DNA from: Mesotoga sp.
GTDB taxonomy: Bacteria > Thermotogota > Thermotogae > Petrotogales > Kosmotogaceae
Direction: 5' to 3'
Assembly: GCA_011620045.1 (NCBI GenBank)
Contig: WOZY01000244.1
Coordinates: 1 to 11,775, forward strand
Length of the DNA stretch: 11,775 nucleotides
Shown in pieces: positions 5,861 through 11,775 of this stretch. A program made the position numbers and the translations under genes. The notes beneath the pieces were generated by a model. The model worked only from the letters and a program-made list of their open reading frames with translations. It searched no databases and had not been told where the DNA came from. How positions within the stretch are numbered: the first letter of the stretch is position 1; each line of letters begins with the position of its first letter.

Positions 5861-6782
5861 CTCTGCCCCCCAGTCTTGTGTGTTTTATTTCGTGGCCGCC
5901 AAACCTGTTTCTTATGGCTGAAAGGAGTTTCGCCGAATAATTCTCTTCGACACGGCTCTCAATCCGCTTCTGCAGAGACAATGTAATTACCGGGGCGGGG
6001 ACGTCGAGATCCATGGCCTCAACAACTGCCCACCGTCCTTCTCCAGAATCTGCAACCCATGGCTCTATGTTGCGGAGATCCTGATCACCGGCTAGTATAT
6101 CGCTAATCAACTCCAGAAGCCATGACCTGATCACACTTCCGTGAAGCCATATATCGGTGACTTCCTTCAGATCGAAATCAAATTCCTTCTTCGCTCTAAG
6201 GATCTCGAATCCTTCCGCATAGGCCTGCATCAACCCATACTCTATTCCGTTGTGAATCATCTTTGCGAAATGGCCGGCCCCTGCTTGGCCGACTCTTCCC
6301 CACCCTTTGTCTTGTTCAGGAGAGAGAGTTGTGAATATTGGCGCGAGGTTCTGTATGATCTCTCCTTCACCTCCAATCATCATGCTGTAACCTTCTGTCA
6401 ATCCCCAAATTCCCCCACTTGTGCCGACATCTACGAAGTTAATTCCTCTTTCCGAAAGTCTCTCCGATCGCCTAATCGAGTCTTTGTAATTACTATTGCC
6501 TCCATCAATGACGATATCTCCAGAATCGAGCAAGTCTTTGAGAACATTTATAGTTGTTTCAATTGGAACGCCTGCAGGAATCATCAACCACAGAATCCGA
6601 ACCGGTGACAGCTTTCCCACAAGCTCCTCCAGAGAAAAGGCAGGGCGAAGTCCTATCTCCTCAGCCAAAACCTTTGTAATCTCCGAATTGAGATTATAGC
6701 CGGTGACAGTATGCCCGCCAGCGACGAGTTTTCTGGCAATATTGCCTCCCATTTTACCAAGTCCCACTATCCCTATCTCCAT
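5847..6782 (-). CDS. gnd: 6-phosphogluconate dehydrogenase, short decarboxylating form
   Basis: A 311-residue enzyme that oxidatively decarboxylates 6-phosphogluconate to ribulose-5-phosphate. It is of the short type (about 300 residues, as in GntZ/YqeC) rather than the 470-residue long type. Rossmann motif GLGKMG (7-12); substrate-loop motifs DGGNSNYKDS (93-102) and GTSGGIWGLTEGYSMMIGG (120-138); catalytic KMIHNGIEYG with Lys174 and Glu181, spaced as in characterised enzymes. The residue at the end of strand 2 is Asn30 (GYNLN), neither the Asp of typical NAD enzymes nor the NRT of NADP enzymes, so cofactor use is open. The ATG at 6780-6782 has AAGGAG (6791-6796) at 8 nt. First gene of the gnd-zwf-pgl operon; downstream zwf overlaps it by 14 nt. 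Confidence 0.95.
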   Translation of the reverse strand: MEIGIVGLGKMGGNIARKLVAGGHTVTGYNLNSEITKVLAEEIGLRPAFSLEELVGKLSPVRILWLMIPAGVPIETTINVLKDLLDSGDIVIDGGNSNYKDSIRRSERLSERGINFVDVGTSGGIWGLTEGYSMMIGGEGEIIQNLAPIFTTLSPEQDKGWGRVGQAGAGHFAKMIHNGIEYGLMQAYAEGFEILRAKKEFDFDLKEVTDIWLHGSVIRSWLLELISDILAGDQDLRNIEPWVADSGEGRWAVVEAMDLDVPAPVITLSLQKRIESRVEENYSAKLLSAIRNRFGGHEIKHTRLGGRDGED

Positions 6783-7243
6783 AGAAGCATCTCCTTCTCA
6801 AGAACTCTGATTCTCAGAATATTTCTACGGATCTTCCGATAGCAGAGTCGAGTTATTAAAGACGTTGCTACTAAACAGATTCACAATTGGGCTCTCAGAT
6901 TTCCGAAAACGAGCAGGTTGCTCATAGTCCCATTGTATCAATCGAGGTTGATTCAATCCTCCCTAGTTCGGTAGTGCTGTTATTACTAATCAACTAGCTA
7001 TCTTCAAGAACCGAATTCCGAATTAGATTGGAGTCTATGGGTCTTGAGTGATTCCCAGCAAGAGAATGTCTCTTACCGCCTTCCAAAGATTTGATTTTCA
7101 CAGTGTATACAAATGACTGATTTTGTTTCTGCCTCTTGTATAAGAATTCGATAAATCAACTCTTGTTGGTGTGACAAACTCTCTAAACACTGCGACTCGG
7201 TCATAAGCCGATTTACCAATCAGGGTATTTGGGGGCGATTAAA
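6783..7243. other. 461-bp divergent intergenic region between gnd and the lipoprotein gene
   Basis: It must contain the promoters of the gnd operon (minus) and the lipoprotein gene (plus). The only structures I see are short: AAGAGA-ATG-TCTCTT (7060-7074), a tandem CCGAATT duplication (7011-7024), and TCGG-N7-CCGA (7197-7211) shortly before the lipoprotein start. A plus-strand TATAAG (7139-7144) could be a -10 box but has no convincing -35. I find no RNA gene or supported small protein. Confidence 0.5.
6932..6952 (-). promoter_or_regulatory. Possible extended -10 promoter with overlapping inverted repeat for gnd-zwf-pgl
   Basis: On the minus strand TGATACAAT (6932-6940) is a fair extended -10 element. 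The sequence just upstream forms ATCAA-CCTCGA-TTGAT (6937-6952), a perfect 5-6-5 inverted repeat that would overlap the promoter spacer and could be an operator. The -35 position reads AGGATT, a poor match. The leader would be about 145 nt. Weak call, because other A/T-rich hexamers nearer gnd cannot be ruled out. Confidence 0.28.
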
Positions 7244-7645
7244 ATGAGGAAGTACTCTTTCTCGGTTCTTCTGGTAATTCTAATCTTGATCACAGGTTGT
7301 GTCGTCCTATTTCGGACAAACGAAATAAAAGGGTCCATCTTCACGGCTGACTATATTGAAAACGCTTCAGTAAAAGTCTTTGACTTCGATGGAAATCAGG
7401 TTATCGAAGGGGAGTTTCTCACTGACAATTACGGGAGGTTCTCGATACCCATACGAAACGGTTTCAAGTTCTCAGTGATATTACTAGCATCCTTCGATAT
7501 TCCTGAAGAACAGGAAAGGACGGGTGCCCTTACCTCGGTTGTCGAAGAGTCGTTTCATTATGAACAAACATGTGTAACCTTAGTTTTCGAAAAGTCTAAC
7601 GATGAAAACCTTCGTAAAGCATTGAAAATACTACGTTATAGTTAG
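7244..7645 (+). CDS. Small lipoprotein with a carboxypeptidase-regulatory-like beta-sandwich
   Basis: A 133-residue protein I cannot name. The N-terminus is a lipoprotein signal: positive MRK, a hydrophobic core (residues 5-16) and the lipobox ITGC with Cys19 as the lipidated residue. The rest follows a pattern common in carboxypeptidase-regulatory-like or Ig-like domains: KGSIF, NASVKVFDFDGN, TDNYGRFSIP. This suggests a single compact beta domain on the outside of a membrane, perhaps for binding or surface anchoring. The ATG at 7244 is preceded by GGGGG (7231-7235) at 8 nt. The in-frame TTG at 7229 lies before that site and is not used here. It stands alone, divergent from gnd, and no clear terminator follows. 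Confidence 0.75.
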   Translation: MRKYSFSVLLVILILITGCVVLFRTNEIKGSIFTADYIENASVKVFDFDGNQVIEGEFLTDNYGRFSIPIRNGFKFSVILLASFDIPEEQERTGALTSVVEESFHYEQTCVTLVFEKSNDENLRKALKILRYS

Positions 7646-7882
7646 TTTATCTAGATTCATCCCTCCTTATATATGATGTATGCAAAGGGATCACAAGATT
7701 CTTCAAGTCCCTGCTAAAACAGCTCAAAATGATCAGTTATAGATAGCTTGACAAAAAGCTCTGAAAAAGGATTCAACCTCGTCCCCCGCACTGGATATTG
7801 TTTCAGTAGCTTTGAGGAGCCTCATCTCGAATAAGGAATAAGAACGAAATTCTATTTCACATTCCTTCCACTTACAGGTTCT

Positions 7883-7888
7883 TATAAT
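7883..7888 (+). promoter_or_regulatory. Probable -10 box of the LTxxQ-like secreted protein gene
   Basis: A perfect TATAAT 30 bp before the start codon and about 18 bp before the ribosome binding site. The sequence at the expected -35 (CATTCC, 7860-7865) is a poor match, and the better TTCACA (7856-7861) is 21 bp away. The rest of the 272-bp gap from 7646 shows only a TTGACA (7748-7753) without a matching -10 and a loose AGGGA/TCCCT repeat (7686-7712). Confidence 0.45.
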
Positions 7889-7905
7889 AGTCTTAGTCTC
7901 AAATG

Positions 7906-7913
7906 GAGGTGAC
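7906..7913 (+). promoter_or_regulatory. Ribosome binding site that fixes the start at 7918
   Basis: GGAGGTGA is a full match to the anti-Shine-Dalgarno sequence, with its GGAGG core 8 nt (4 nt from the full octamer) before the ATG at 7918. It lies inside the codons following an earlier in-frame ATG (7903), so that earlier ATG is unlikely to be the start. Confidence 0.8.
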
Positions 7914-7917
7914 AAGA

Positions 7918-8643
7918 ATGAAGAAGATAGCAGTTCTCTCGATCCTAATTCTGATTCTTGGAGTAGTGGGCACGGCTGCACCCGGTTTAAGAAATGCCAT
8001 GGATGGGGAGATTTTGGAACTACGTCTACAAATCCAGATTGCGAATGCAATAAACGCAGCCGACCTCTCTCTTGAACAACTGGGCCAAGTGTATGATCTC
8101 GCAAAATCCACCCGCGAGGAACTCGAAGCTCTAAAGGAAAGGGTCACGAATACTTTTGAAGAGACTCTGGAAAAAGCAATCTCCGGTGAAGAAGCGACTC
8201 TTCCAGAAATGGATTCAATCAGGACAAGAATGCAGTCGATAGTCGAAAATTATCTGAACGGCCTGAAATCAATTATTACGGTTGAACAGGCCGAGAACCT
8301 TGCTGAGTACTTCAGTGAAATGGCACTTGGAAATCGAGCTGACGCCTACAAGAAAAATGCGCCTTTGAGAGAGAGAATCGAAGAAAGACTTCCGGAGATT
8401 GAGGAACAAATGAGACAGCAGTTCAGAAATCTTCCTCCCGAAGCCCAAGAACGCCTCAAGAATCTCGATGTTGACGAAAGAATGAGAGTCTTGAAAGAGA
8501 AGATGGCCGACAGGCTCAATGCCAGCAGACCAGGAATGGTTGAGAGACCCGTGCGAAACAACTTCACTGCTCAAAGTCTGGCAATGGTCCTTCTATCTGA
8601 CGAAGCTCTGGAAGTAATGGAGAAGATGCTCGCTCAGCAATAA
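7918..8643 (+). CDS. Secreted all-helical protein with two LTxxQ-like motifs (Spy/CpxP-like)
   Basis: A 241-residue exported protein. Residues 1-20 are a signal peptide (MKK, then a hydrophobic stretch to VVGTAA). The mature part lacks proline-rich or beta segments in its first two thirds and is highly charged and heptad-like, so it should be alpha-helical. Two motifs resemble LTxxQ, the mark of periplasmic Spy/CpxP proteins: LSLEQ (50-54) and ITVEQ (120-124), 70 residues apart. A charged region (about 145-205) with LRERIEERLPEIEEQMRQQ and LPPEAQERLKNLD follows. Known relatives act as small periplasmic chaperones or stress/metal sensors, but this protein is longer, and the link rests on motif resemblance only. 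It is a single-gene unit with its own TATAAT, a strong ribosome binding site and a terminator. Confidence 0.75.
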   Translation: MKKIAVLSILILILGVVGTAAPGLRNAMDGEILELRLQIQIANAINAADLSLEQLGQVYDLAKSTREELEALKERVTNTFEETLEKAISGEEATLPEMDSIRTRMQSIVENYLNGLKSIITVEQAENLAEYFSEMALGNRADAYKKNAPLRERIEERLPEIEEQMRQQFRNLPPEAQERLKNLDVDERMRVLKEKMADRLNASRPGMVERPVRNNFTAQSLAMVLLSDEALEVMEKMLAQQ

Positions 8644-8860
8644 CCTTGGATAGGTAAGCTTTCTCGGCCGGAGACTATGAGTGTCTCCGGCTGTTTATTA
8701 TTAGAGCCGCTGACACCTAGTTTTAGCTTTATACTTTTGTTCAGAGATTCCGGTTTCTCAAGGGATTTTTTTGCAGCTGTACATCAAAGAATGCGTGCTC
8801 AAGAAAAGAGAACTGGCATCTCCTTGAGTAAACAGCAAAAATAAACGGCATATCAATCAG
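8644..8860. other. Convergent intergenic region between secreted-protein gene and LacI-family gene
   Basis: Contains the plus-strand terminator near 8667-8700. For the minus strand I see only an imperfect inverted repeat (8798-8811 with 8819-8828: CTCAAG/CTTGAG plus GAGA/TCTC with a 4-nt bulge), which lacks a following T-run. A clear terminator for the LacI-family gene is not evident. Confidence 0.5.
8667..8700 (+). terminator. Intrinsic terminator of the secreted-protein gene
   Basis: GCCGGAGAC (8667-8675) and GTCTCCGGC (8683-8691) form a perfect 9-bp stem with a 7-nt loop, 24 nt after the stop codon. A T-rich tail TGTTTATTA (8692-8700) follows. The other strand lacks a T-run after the stem, so it should not stop transcription from the convergent lacI-like gene. 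Confidence 0.85.
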
Positions 8861-9853
8861 CTAGGTTTCTCTTATAACTAAAGATACATTCAATATCTCT
8901 CTTTTCACAGACTTTCTTGTTCCTCTAACTCTTTGATTTAGCAACTTTACAGCTTCAAATCCCTCCTTATCTTTGTCAATCCTGATTGACGTCAATTTTG
9001 GAGAGAAAATTGAAGAGAAAAGAATGTCATCGTATCCAACCACAGATACTTTTTTCAGCAATGATTCACTTATACTCCGCATAGCATTTATAGCTGCAAA
9101 GGCTCTCGTGTCATTGAAACAGAAGATACCGTCGAAGGGAACAGATTCTGAATAGATTGACCTTACAATCTTGAAGGTATTATCGTAATCTGTAACAAGG
9201 TCATTTATTACTTCATAATGCACTCTTTGATCCTCAGCAACCTTCGTAAAACCTCTTTCCCTCTCGCTAGAAGCAGAACCGGAATTTCTGGAATTAATCA
9301 TCAAAAGCCGAGTTGCTCCACGCGATACCAAGTACTCTCCAGCAAGTTCTCCTCCGTGGTAGTCATCTGTAAAAACCTCATCAACACTAACATCCTTGTA
9401 GTCTCTACCGATCACTACAACCGGGAATTGACGCTTGACCAGATCTTCAGCATAAGAGATATTGGGACTGCTAGGAACGATTATTATGCCTCCAACTCGA
9501 TGCTCTAAAAGCATATTTACTGCACTCTTTGCTTCTTCAGATCTCAGTTTGGTGTTAATCAAAATCATTCTGTAGTTGTATTTTGATATACCCTTCTCTA
9601 TTCCCTGCAAAATCTCGGAAAAGAATGGATCGTACTCTGCCTCGAAGATCACTCCAATTGTCATGCTAACATTGTTTCGCATAAGCGTAGCTGTAGCATT
9701 CCTTACGTAGCCTAACTCCTCAATCTTTTTGAGCACTTTCCTTCTGGTCTCTTGAGAAACATCTGGATGCTTGTTGATTACTCTCGAAACTGTAGAAGTA
9801 GAGACATTAAGGTCTTCAGCAATCATTTTGATGGTAGCGTAGTTCTTCTTCAA
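8861..9853 (-). CDS. LacI/GalR-family transcriptional repressor
   Basis: A 330-residue DNA-binding regulator. The N-terminal helix-turn-helix (about residues 7-27, MIAEDLNVSTSTVSRVIN) is followed by the conserved VSQETRRKVLKKIEELGYVRN and a hinge helix with Leu57 (ATATLMRN). The rest is a periplasmic-binding-protein-like sugar domain: IGVIFEAEYDPFFSEIL, GGIIIVPSS, VVVIGRD, DDYHGGELAGEYL, DGIFCFND, VSVVGYDDI, LTSIRID. Members bind an operator and usually let go when a sugar binds. The start is TTG (9851-9853). The GAGG core of GAGGTGA (9861-9864) lies 7 nt upstream, while the nearby ATG at 9856-9858 is out of frame and overlaps that site. It is divergent from a sugar ABC importer, its most likely target, with probable self-regulation. 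Confidence 0.95.
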   Translation of the reverse strand: MKKNYATIKMIAEDLNVSTSTVSRVINKHPDVSQETRRKVLKKIEELGYVRNATATLMRNNVSMTIGVIFEAEYDPFFSEILQGIEKGISKYNYRMILINTKLRSEEAKSAVNMLLEHRVGGIIIVPSSPNISYAEDLVKRQFPVVVIGRDYKDVSVDEVFTDDYHGGELAGEYLVSRGATRLLMINSRNSGSASSERERGFTKVAEDQRVHYEVINDLVTDYDNTFKIVRSIYSESVPFDGIFCFNDTRAFAAINAMRSISESLLKKVSVVGYDDILFSSIFSPKLTSIRIDKDKEGFEAVKLLNQRVRGTRKSVKREILNVSLVIRET

Positions 9854-9884
9854 AGCATCACCTCATTACTGGCCAAGTATCATT

Positions 9885-9893
9885 ATTCTATCA
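9885..9893 (-). promoter_or_regulatory. Possible extended -10 promoter of the LacI-family gene
   Basis: On the minus strand TGATAGAAT is an extended -10 element (TGN plus TAGAAT), 31 nt before the TTG start. It gives a short leader with the ribosome binding site. No good -35 is present, which is normal for extended -10 promoters. Confidence 0.4.
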
Positions 9894-10026
9894 GAGTTTC
9901 TGAATGAGGAAAGATCACAATAAAGCAAGAAATAGAGTGGCAATCGGAAAAACCGTCGTCACAATCTCTGTTATTACTTCTAAGAGGAGAGCGTAATGCA
10001 TCATAATTAAATCTACTCAAGAGAGA

Positions 10027-10046
10027 GTTTTGATTGGAACCAAAAC
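10027..10046. promoter_or_regulatory. Operator-like palindrome GTTTTG-N8-CAAAAC
   Basis: A 20-bp element with perfect 6-bp arms (10027-10032 and 10041-10046) and two further symmetric base pairs inside (8 of 10 positions pair). It covers the -35 box and most of the spacer of the ABC operon promoter, where a bound repressor would block RNA polymerase. Length and symmetry suit a LacI-family dimer, and such a gene lies next to it. The centre reads GG rather than the CG common in LacI-family operators. Confidence 0.6.
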
Positions 10047-10057
10047 TATGATAAAAT
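10030..10057 (+). promoter_or_regulatory. Promoter of the sugar ABC importer operon
   Basis: -35 TTGATT (10030-10035), a 16-bp spacer, and -10 TAAAAT (10052-10057) with the extended TGA just before it. Transcription would start near 10064, giving a leader of about 80 nt. The leader contains GGGTG-N6-CACCC (10060-10075), the perfect palindrome TTTCATGAAA (10084-10093) and TCTGT-TGG-ACAGA (10099-10111). Confidence 0.6.
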
Positions 10058-10145
10058 CAGGGTGGTAACGCACCCGGGAACGTTTTCATGAAATCGAGTC
10101 TGTTGGACAGAACGGCACCTGAAAACTCAAGAAGGAGGTTTCATT

Positions 10146-11393
10146 ATGTCAAGAAAACTACTGGTAATGATCCTGGTGGTGACACTTGCTTTTTCGGGCA
10201 TCCTAATGGCAAAGACTACTCTCGTCCTGTGGGATCAGCTCGCGGCAACAGAAGACATAGTCAAGATGTTCAACGAAAAAATGAAGGCAGAAGGAAAGGA
10301 TATCGAAGTGAAACTGGAACTGATACCTTATGATCAAATGGTTCCGAAGTTCATGGCAGCCCTTTCTGCCGGAATTGCTCCAGATCTTTACGGAATGGAT
10401 CTTGTACAGTTCCCTTTCTTCATCTCGATCGGCGCATTCACTGATATCACAGAATGGGCCAAAGAACTACCATTCTTTGATGAACTGACCAAAGGAATGC
10501 TGGAAATCGGAATGAAGGATGAAAGGATATTTGGACTTCCATATCAGATTGACCTCTCAACAATGCTTTGGAATAAGGATCTTTTCGAAGAGGCAGGTTT
10601 GGATCCTGAACAGCCACCGCAAACATGGTACGAACTTGTCAAAATGGGCCAGAAACTCACTGTTGACAAAGATGGTGATGGAATCATCGATCAGTGGGGC
10701 TTCAACCTTACAGGCGGTGGAGCGGGTGCCTATATGTTCTGGTTCATGCCCTTTGTCTGGGGTAACGGTGGCAGGATGTTTGATGATGAAGGAAACGTGG
10801 CGTTAGATTCTTATGAGACTATTCAGGCACTAGAATTCTGGGCAGACCTTGTTCACAAATATAAGATAGCTCCTGTGTCTTCGGTCCAGTATGGTTCTGG
10901 AGACAGATATAATGCATTCGTTTCAGGGAAACTTGCCATGTTCCTTGGCGGGAATTTTAACATAACATCTTTGCTACAGGATGCACCTGACATGGAATTC
11001 GGGGTGGCTATGATCCCTAAGAACAGAGGGGAATTTGCTTCTTTCGGTGGTGGAAGTCTTCTCGGAATAACCTCCCAGAGCAAAAATGTTGAAGCTGCAA
11101 AGGAATTCATGGAATTTGTATTCTCTGAAGAAGCCCAGGTTGGTGCCTTCGCTCCGAGTCTTCAGCTAGTGGCGAGACCTAGCCTTTACGATAACGAATA
11201 CTACAAGGACATTCCTCAAATGCTGCGTTTTGCCGATGTACTTGGTATAGCACAAACTCCGTACTCTGTTAAGTACAATGAAATCTACGATCCAGTTGGT
11301 TATTACTTTGAGAGCGTATTCCTCGGTCAGATGGATGCTGAAACAGCAGTCAGAGAATGCGCAAAGGAAATTGAAAAGATACTTGCAGAATAA
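10146..11393 (+). CDS. Sugar ABC transporter substrate-binding protein (family 1, MalE/UgpB-like)
   Basis: A 415-residue extracytoplasmic sugar receptor. The signal peptide is residues 1-22 (MSRKLLVMILVVTLAFSGILMA) with no lipobox, so it should be a free or signal-anchored periplasmic protein. Family-1 features follow: TLVLWDQ at the mature start, DQMVPKFMAALSAGIAPDLYGMD, the FGLPYQIDLSTMLWNKDLFEEAGLD block, and the acidic loop DKDGDG (174-179) before IIDQWG that is common in these proteins. The sugar cannot be named; such proteins bind oligosaccharides or sugar phosphates. The ATG follows AAGGAGG (10132-10138) at 7 nt. It is the first gene of an operon with permease genes and lies opposite a LacI-family regulator. 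Confidence 0.95.
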   Translation: MSRKLLVMILVVTLAFSGILMAKTTLVLWDQLAATEDIVKMFNEKMKAEGKDIEVKLELIPYDQMVPKFMAALSAGIAPDLYGMDLVQFPFFISIGAFTDITEWAKELPFFDELTKGMLEIGMKDERIFGLPYQIDLSTMLWNKDLFEEAGLDPEQPPQTWYELVKMGQKLTVDKDGDGIIDQWGFNLTGGGAGAYMFWFMPFVWGNGGRMFDDEGNVALDSYETIQALEFWADLVHKYKIAPVSSVQYGSGDRYNAFVSGKLAMFLGGNFNITSLLQDAPDMEFGVAMIPKNRGEFASFGGGSLLGITSQSKNVEAAKEFMEFVFSEEAQVGAFAPSLQLVARPSLYDNEYYKDIPQMLRFADVLGIAQTPYSVKYNEIYDPVGYYFESVFLGQMDAETAVRECAKEIEKILAE

Positions 11394-11407
11394 TTAATTC
11401 TTCCCTC

Positions 11408-11440
11408 ATCGGGATGGTTATAATGCCATCCCGATTTTTT
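11408..11440 (+). terminator. Intrinsic-terminator-like hairpin between binding protein and permease
   Basis: ATCGGGATGG (11408-11417) and CCATCCCGAT (11426-11435) form a perfect 10-bp stem with an 8-nt loop, followed by six T (11435-11440). It starts 15 nt after the binding-protein stop, and the permease ribosome binding site AGGAGG begins at the very next base. As the permease has no visible promoter of its own, the hairpin is probably a partial terminator or 3' stabiliser that makes binding protein more abundant than permease. Confidence 0.85.
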
Positions 11441-11454
11441 AGGAGGAACCGCCA

Positions 11455-11775
11455 ATGAAACAGAAGACAAGGAAGGGATTGTTTGGATTTCTATTCATTC
11501 TCCCGGTCCTAGTGATGATTAGTATATTCTTCATTTATCCCTTGATCAAAGTAGTGTTGATGTCATTCCAAGAATGGAAGATAATGGGGGGATCAAGGTT
11601 TGTCGGTTTGTCGAATTATGAGAAAGCGCTTTCTGACGATGAGTTCTGGAAGACTCTCTGGAACACAGTAATCTACGCAGTAATCGTAACGCCTATGATT
11701 TTTGTTCCGGCAGTCATGCTGGCCAATGCTTTGAAGAAGACTTCACGTTCAACAAGGATTTTCAGAACAATCTTT
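11455..11775 (+). CDS. Sugar ABC transporter permease (MalF/UgpA-like), partial
   Basis: The first 107 codons of a binding-protein-dependent transport membrane protein, open to the right edge. The family is about 290 residues, so the coupling EAA loop is missing. The protein begins MKQKTRKGLFGFLFILPVLV, with TM1 at about residues 9-31, then a periplasmic stretch with RFVGLSNYEKAL and FWKTLWNTVIYAVIV, typical of the first permease in family-1 sugar importers, and TM2 at about residues 76-98. It should form the channel together with a second permease beyond the window. The ATG at 11455 is 8 nt after AGGAGG (11441-11446), which itself abuts the upstream hairpin. Confidence 0.93.
   Translation, partial: MKQKTRKGLFGFLFILPVLVMISIFFIYPLIKVVLMSFQEWKIMGGSRFVGLSNYEKALSDDEFWKTLWNTVIYAVIVTPMIFVPAVMLANALKKTSRSTRIFRTIF

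Noticed and set aside
6994..7158. A minus-strand open stretch of about 54 codons in the gnd/lipoprotein intergenic region.
   Set aside because: It has no ATG or ribosome binding site and no recognisable motif. It is within what is expected by chance in a 461-bp gap.
7686..7712. AGGGA/TCCCT repeat after the lipoprotein gene as a terminator.
   Set aside because: Only 5 bp with a 17-nt loop and no T-run.
8798..8828. An inverted repeat downstream of the LacI-family gene that could be its terminator.
   Set aside because: The stem is interrupted by a 4-nt bulge and is not followed by a T-run on the minus strand.
10058..10071. AGGGTGGTAACGCA resembles the T-box antiterminator motif AGGGTGGNACCGCG.
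   Set aside because: It begins right at the predicted transcription start (-10 box at 10052-10057), so there is no room for a Stem I and specifier loop. No terminator follows, the gene is a sugar binding protein, and two bases differ. Chance similarity is likely.
10088..10333. A plus-strand frame starting at an ATG in the ABC leader and running into the binding-protein gene.
   Set aside because: It overlaps the strongly supported binding-protein frame, has no ribosome binding site, and its translation is low-complexity and unlike a protein family.
10665..10682. The DKDGDG loop of the sugar binding protein as an EF-hand or dockerin calcium site.
   Set aside because: This acidic loop before a WG is common in family-1 binding proteins, and there is no second half of an EF-hand or dockerin repeat.

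Overview
The window looks like part of the chromosome of a mesophilic member of the Thermotogota, close to Mesotoga. This is an inference from the gene types, the moderate GC content and the strong GGAGGTG-like ribosome binding sites; I ran no search. There is no rRNA, tRNA, CRISPR array, transposase or integrase. Most genes are metabolic and tightly packed.

Left block (1-3235, all minus strand): transcription runs from a DapA-superfamily aldolase/synthase (2318-3235) into a complete TRAP-type uptake set: binding protein dctP (1281-2282), small permease dctQ (684-1214) and large permease dctM (cut by the left edge). The layout suggests import of an organic or sugar acid and its processing by a Schiff-base lyase. 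A perfect 11-bp hairpin lies between dctP and dctQ. Repeated TTTCA/TGAAA half-sites sit around the likely promoter of the first gene.

Second block (3631-6782, minus strand): gnd, zwf and pgl, the whole oxidative pentose phosphate pathway from glucose-6-phosphate to ribulose-5-phosphate, with overlapping gene ends (14 and 17 nt). The 395-bp gap between the two minus-strand blocks contains what looks like the C-terminal scrap of a beta-barrel outer-membrane protein gene and a perfect 16-bp palindrome.

Middle (6783-8860): a 461-bp divergent intergenic region, then two plus-strand genes for exported proteins that I cannot name. One is a small lipoprotein with a beta-sandwich look. The other is an all-helical secreted protein with two LTxxQ-like motifs, resembling Spy/CpxP, followed by an intrinsic terminator.

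Right block (8861-11775): a LacI-family repressor on the minus strand faces away from a sugar ABC importer operon on the plus strand, consisting of a family-1 binding protein and a MalF/UgpA-like permease cut by the right edge. The intergenic region holds a good promoter with an overlapping GTTTTG-N8-CAAAAC operator-like palindrome, so local control by the LacI protein is likely. A perfect 10-bp hairpin plus T6 lies between binding protein and permease and probably lowers permease expression.

I see no clearly new multi-gene system. The best leads are the aldolase with an unusual active site next to the TRAP transporter, the outer-membrane protein remnant, the LTxxQ-like secreted protein and the two independently placed hairpins that follow binding-protein genes.
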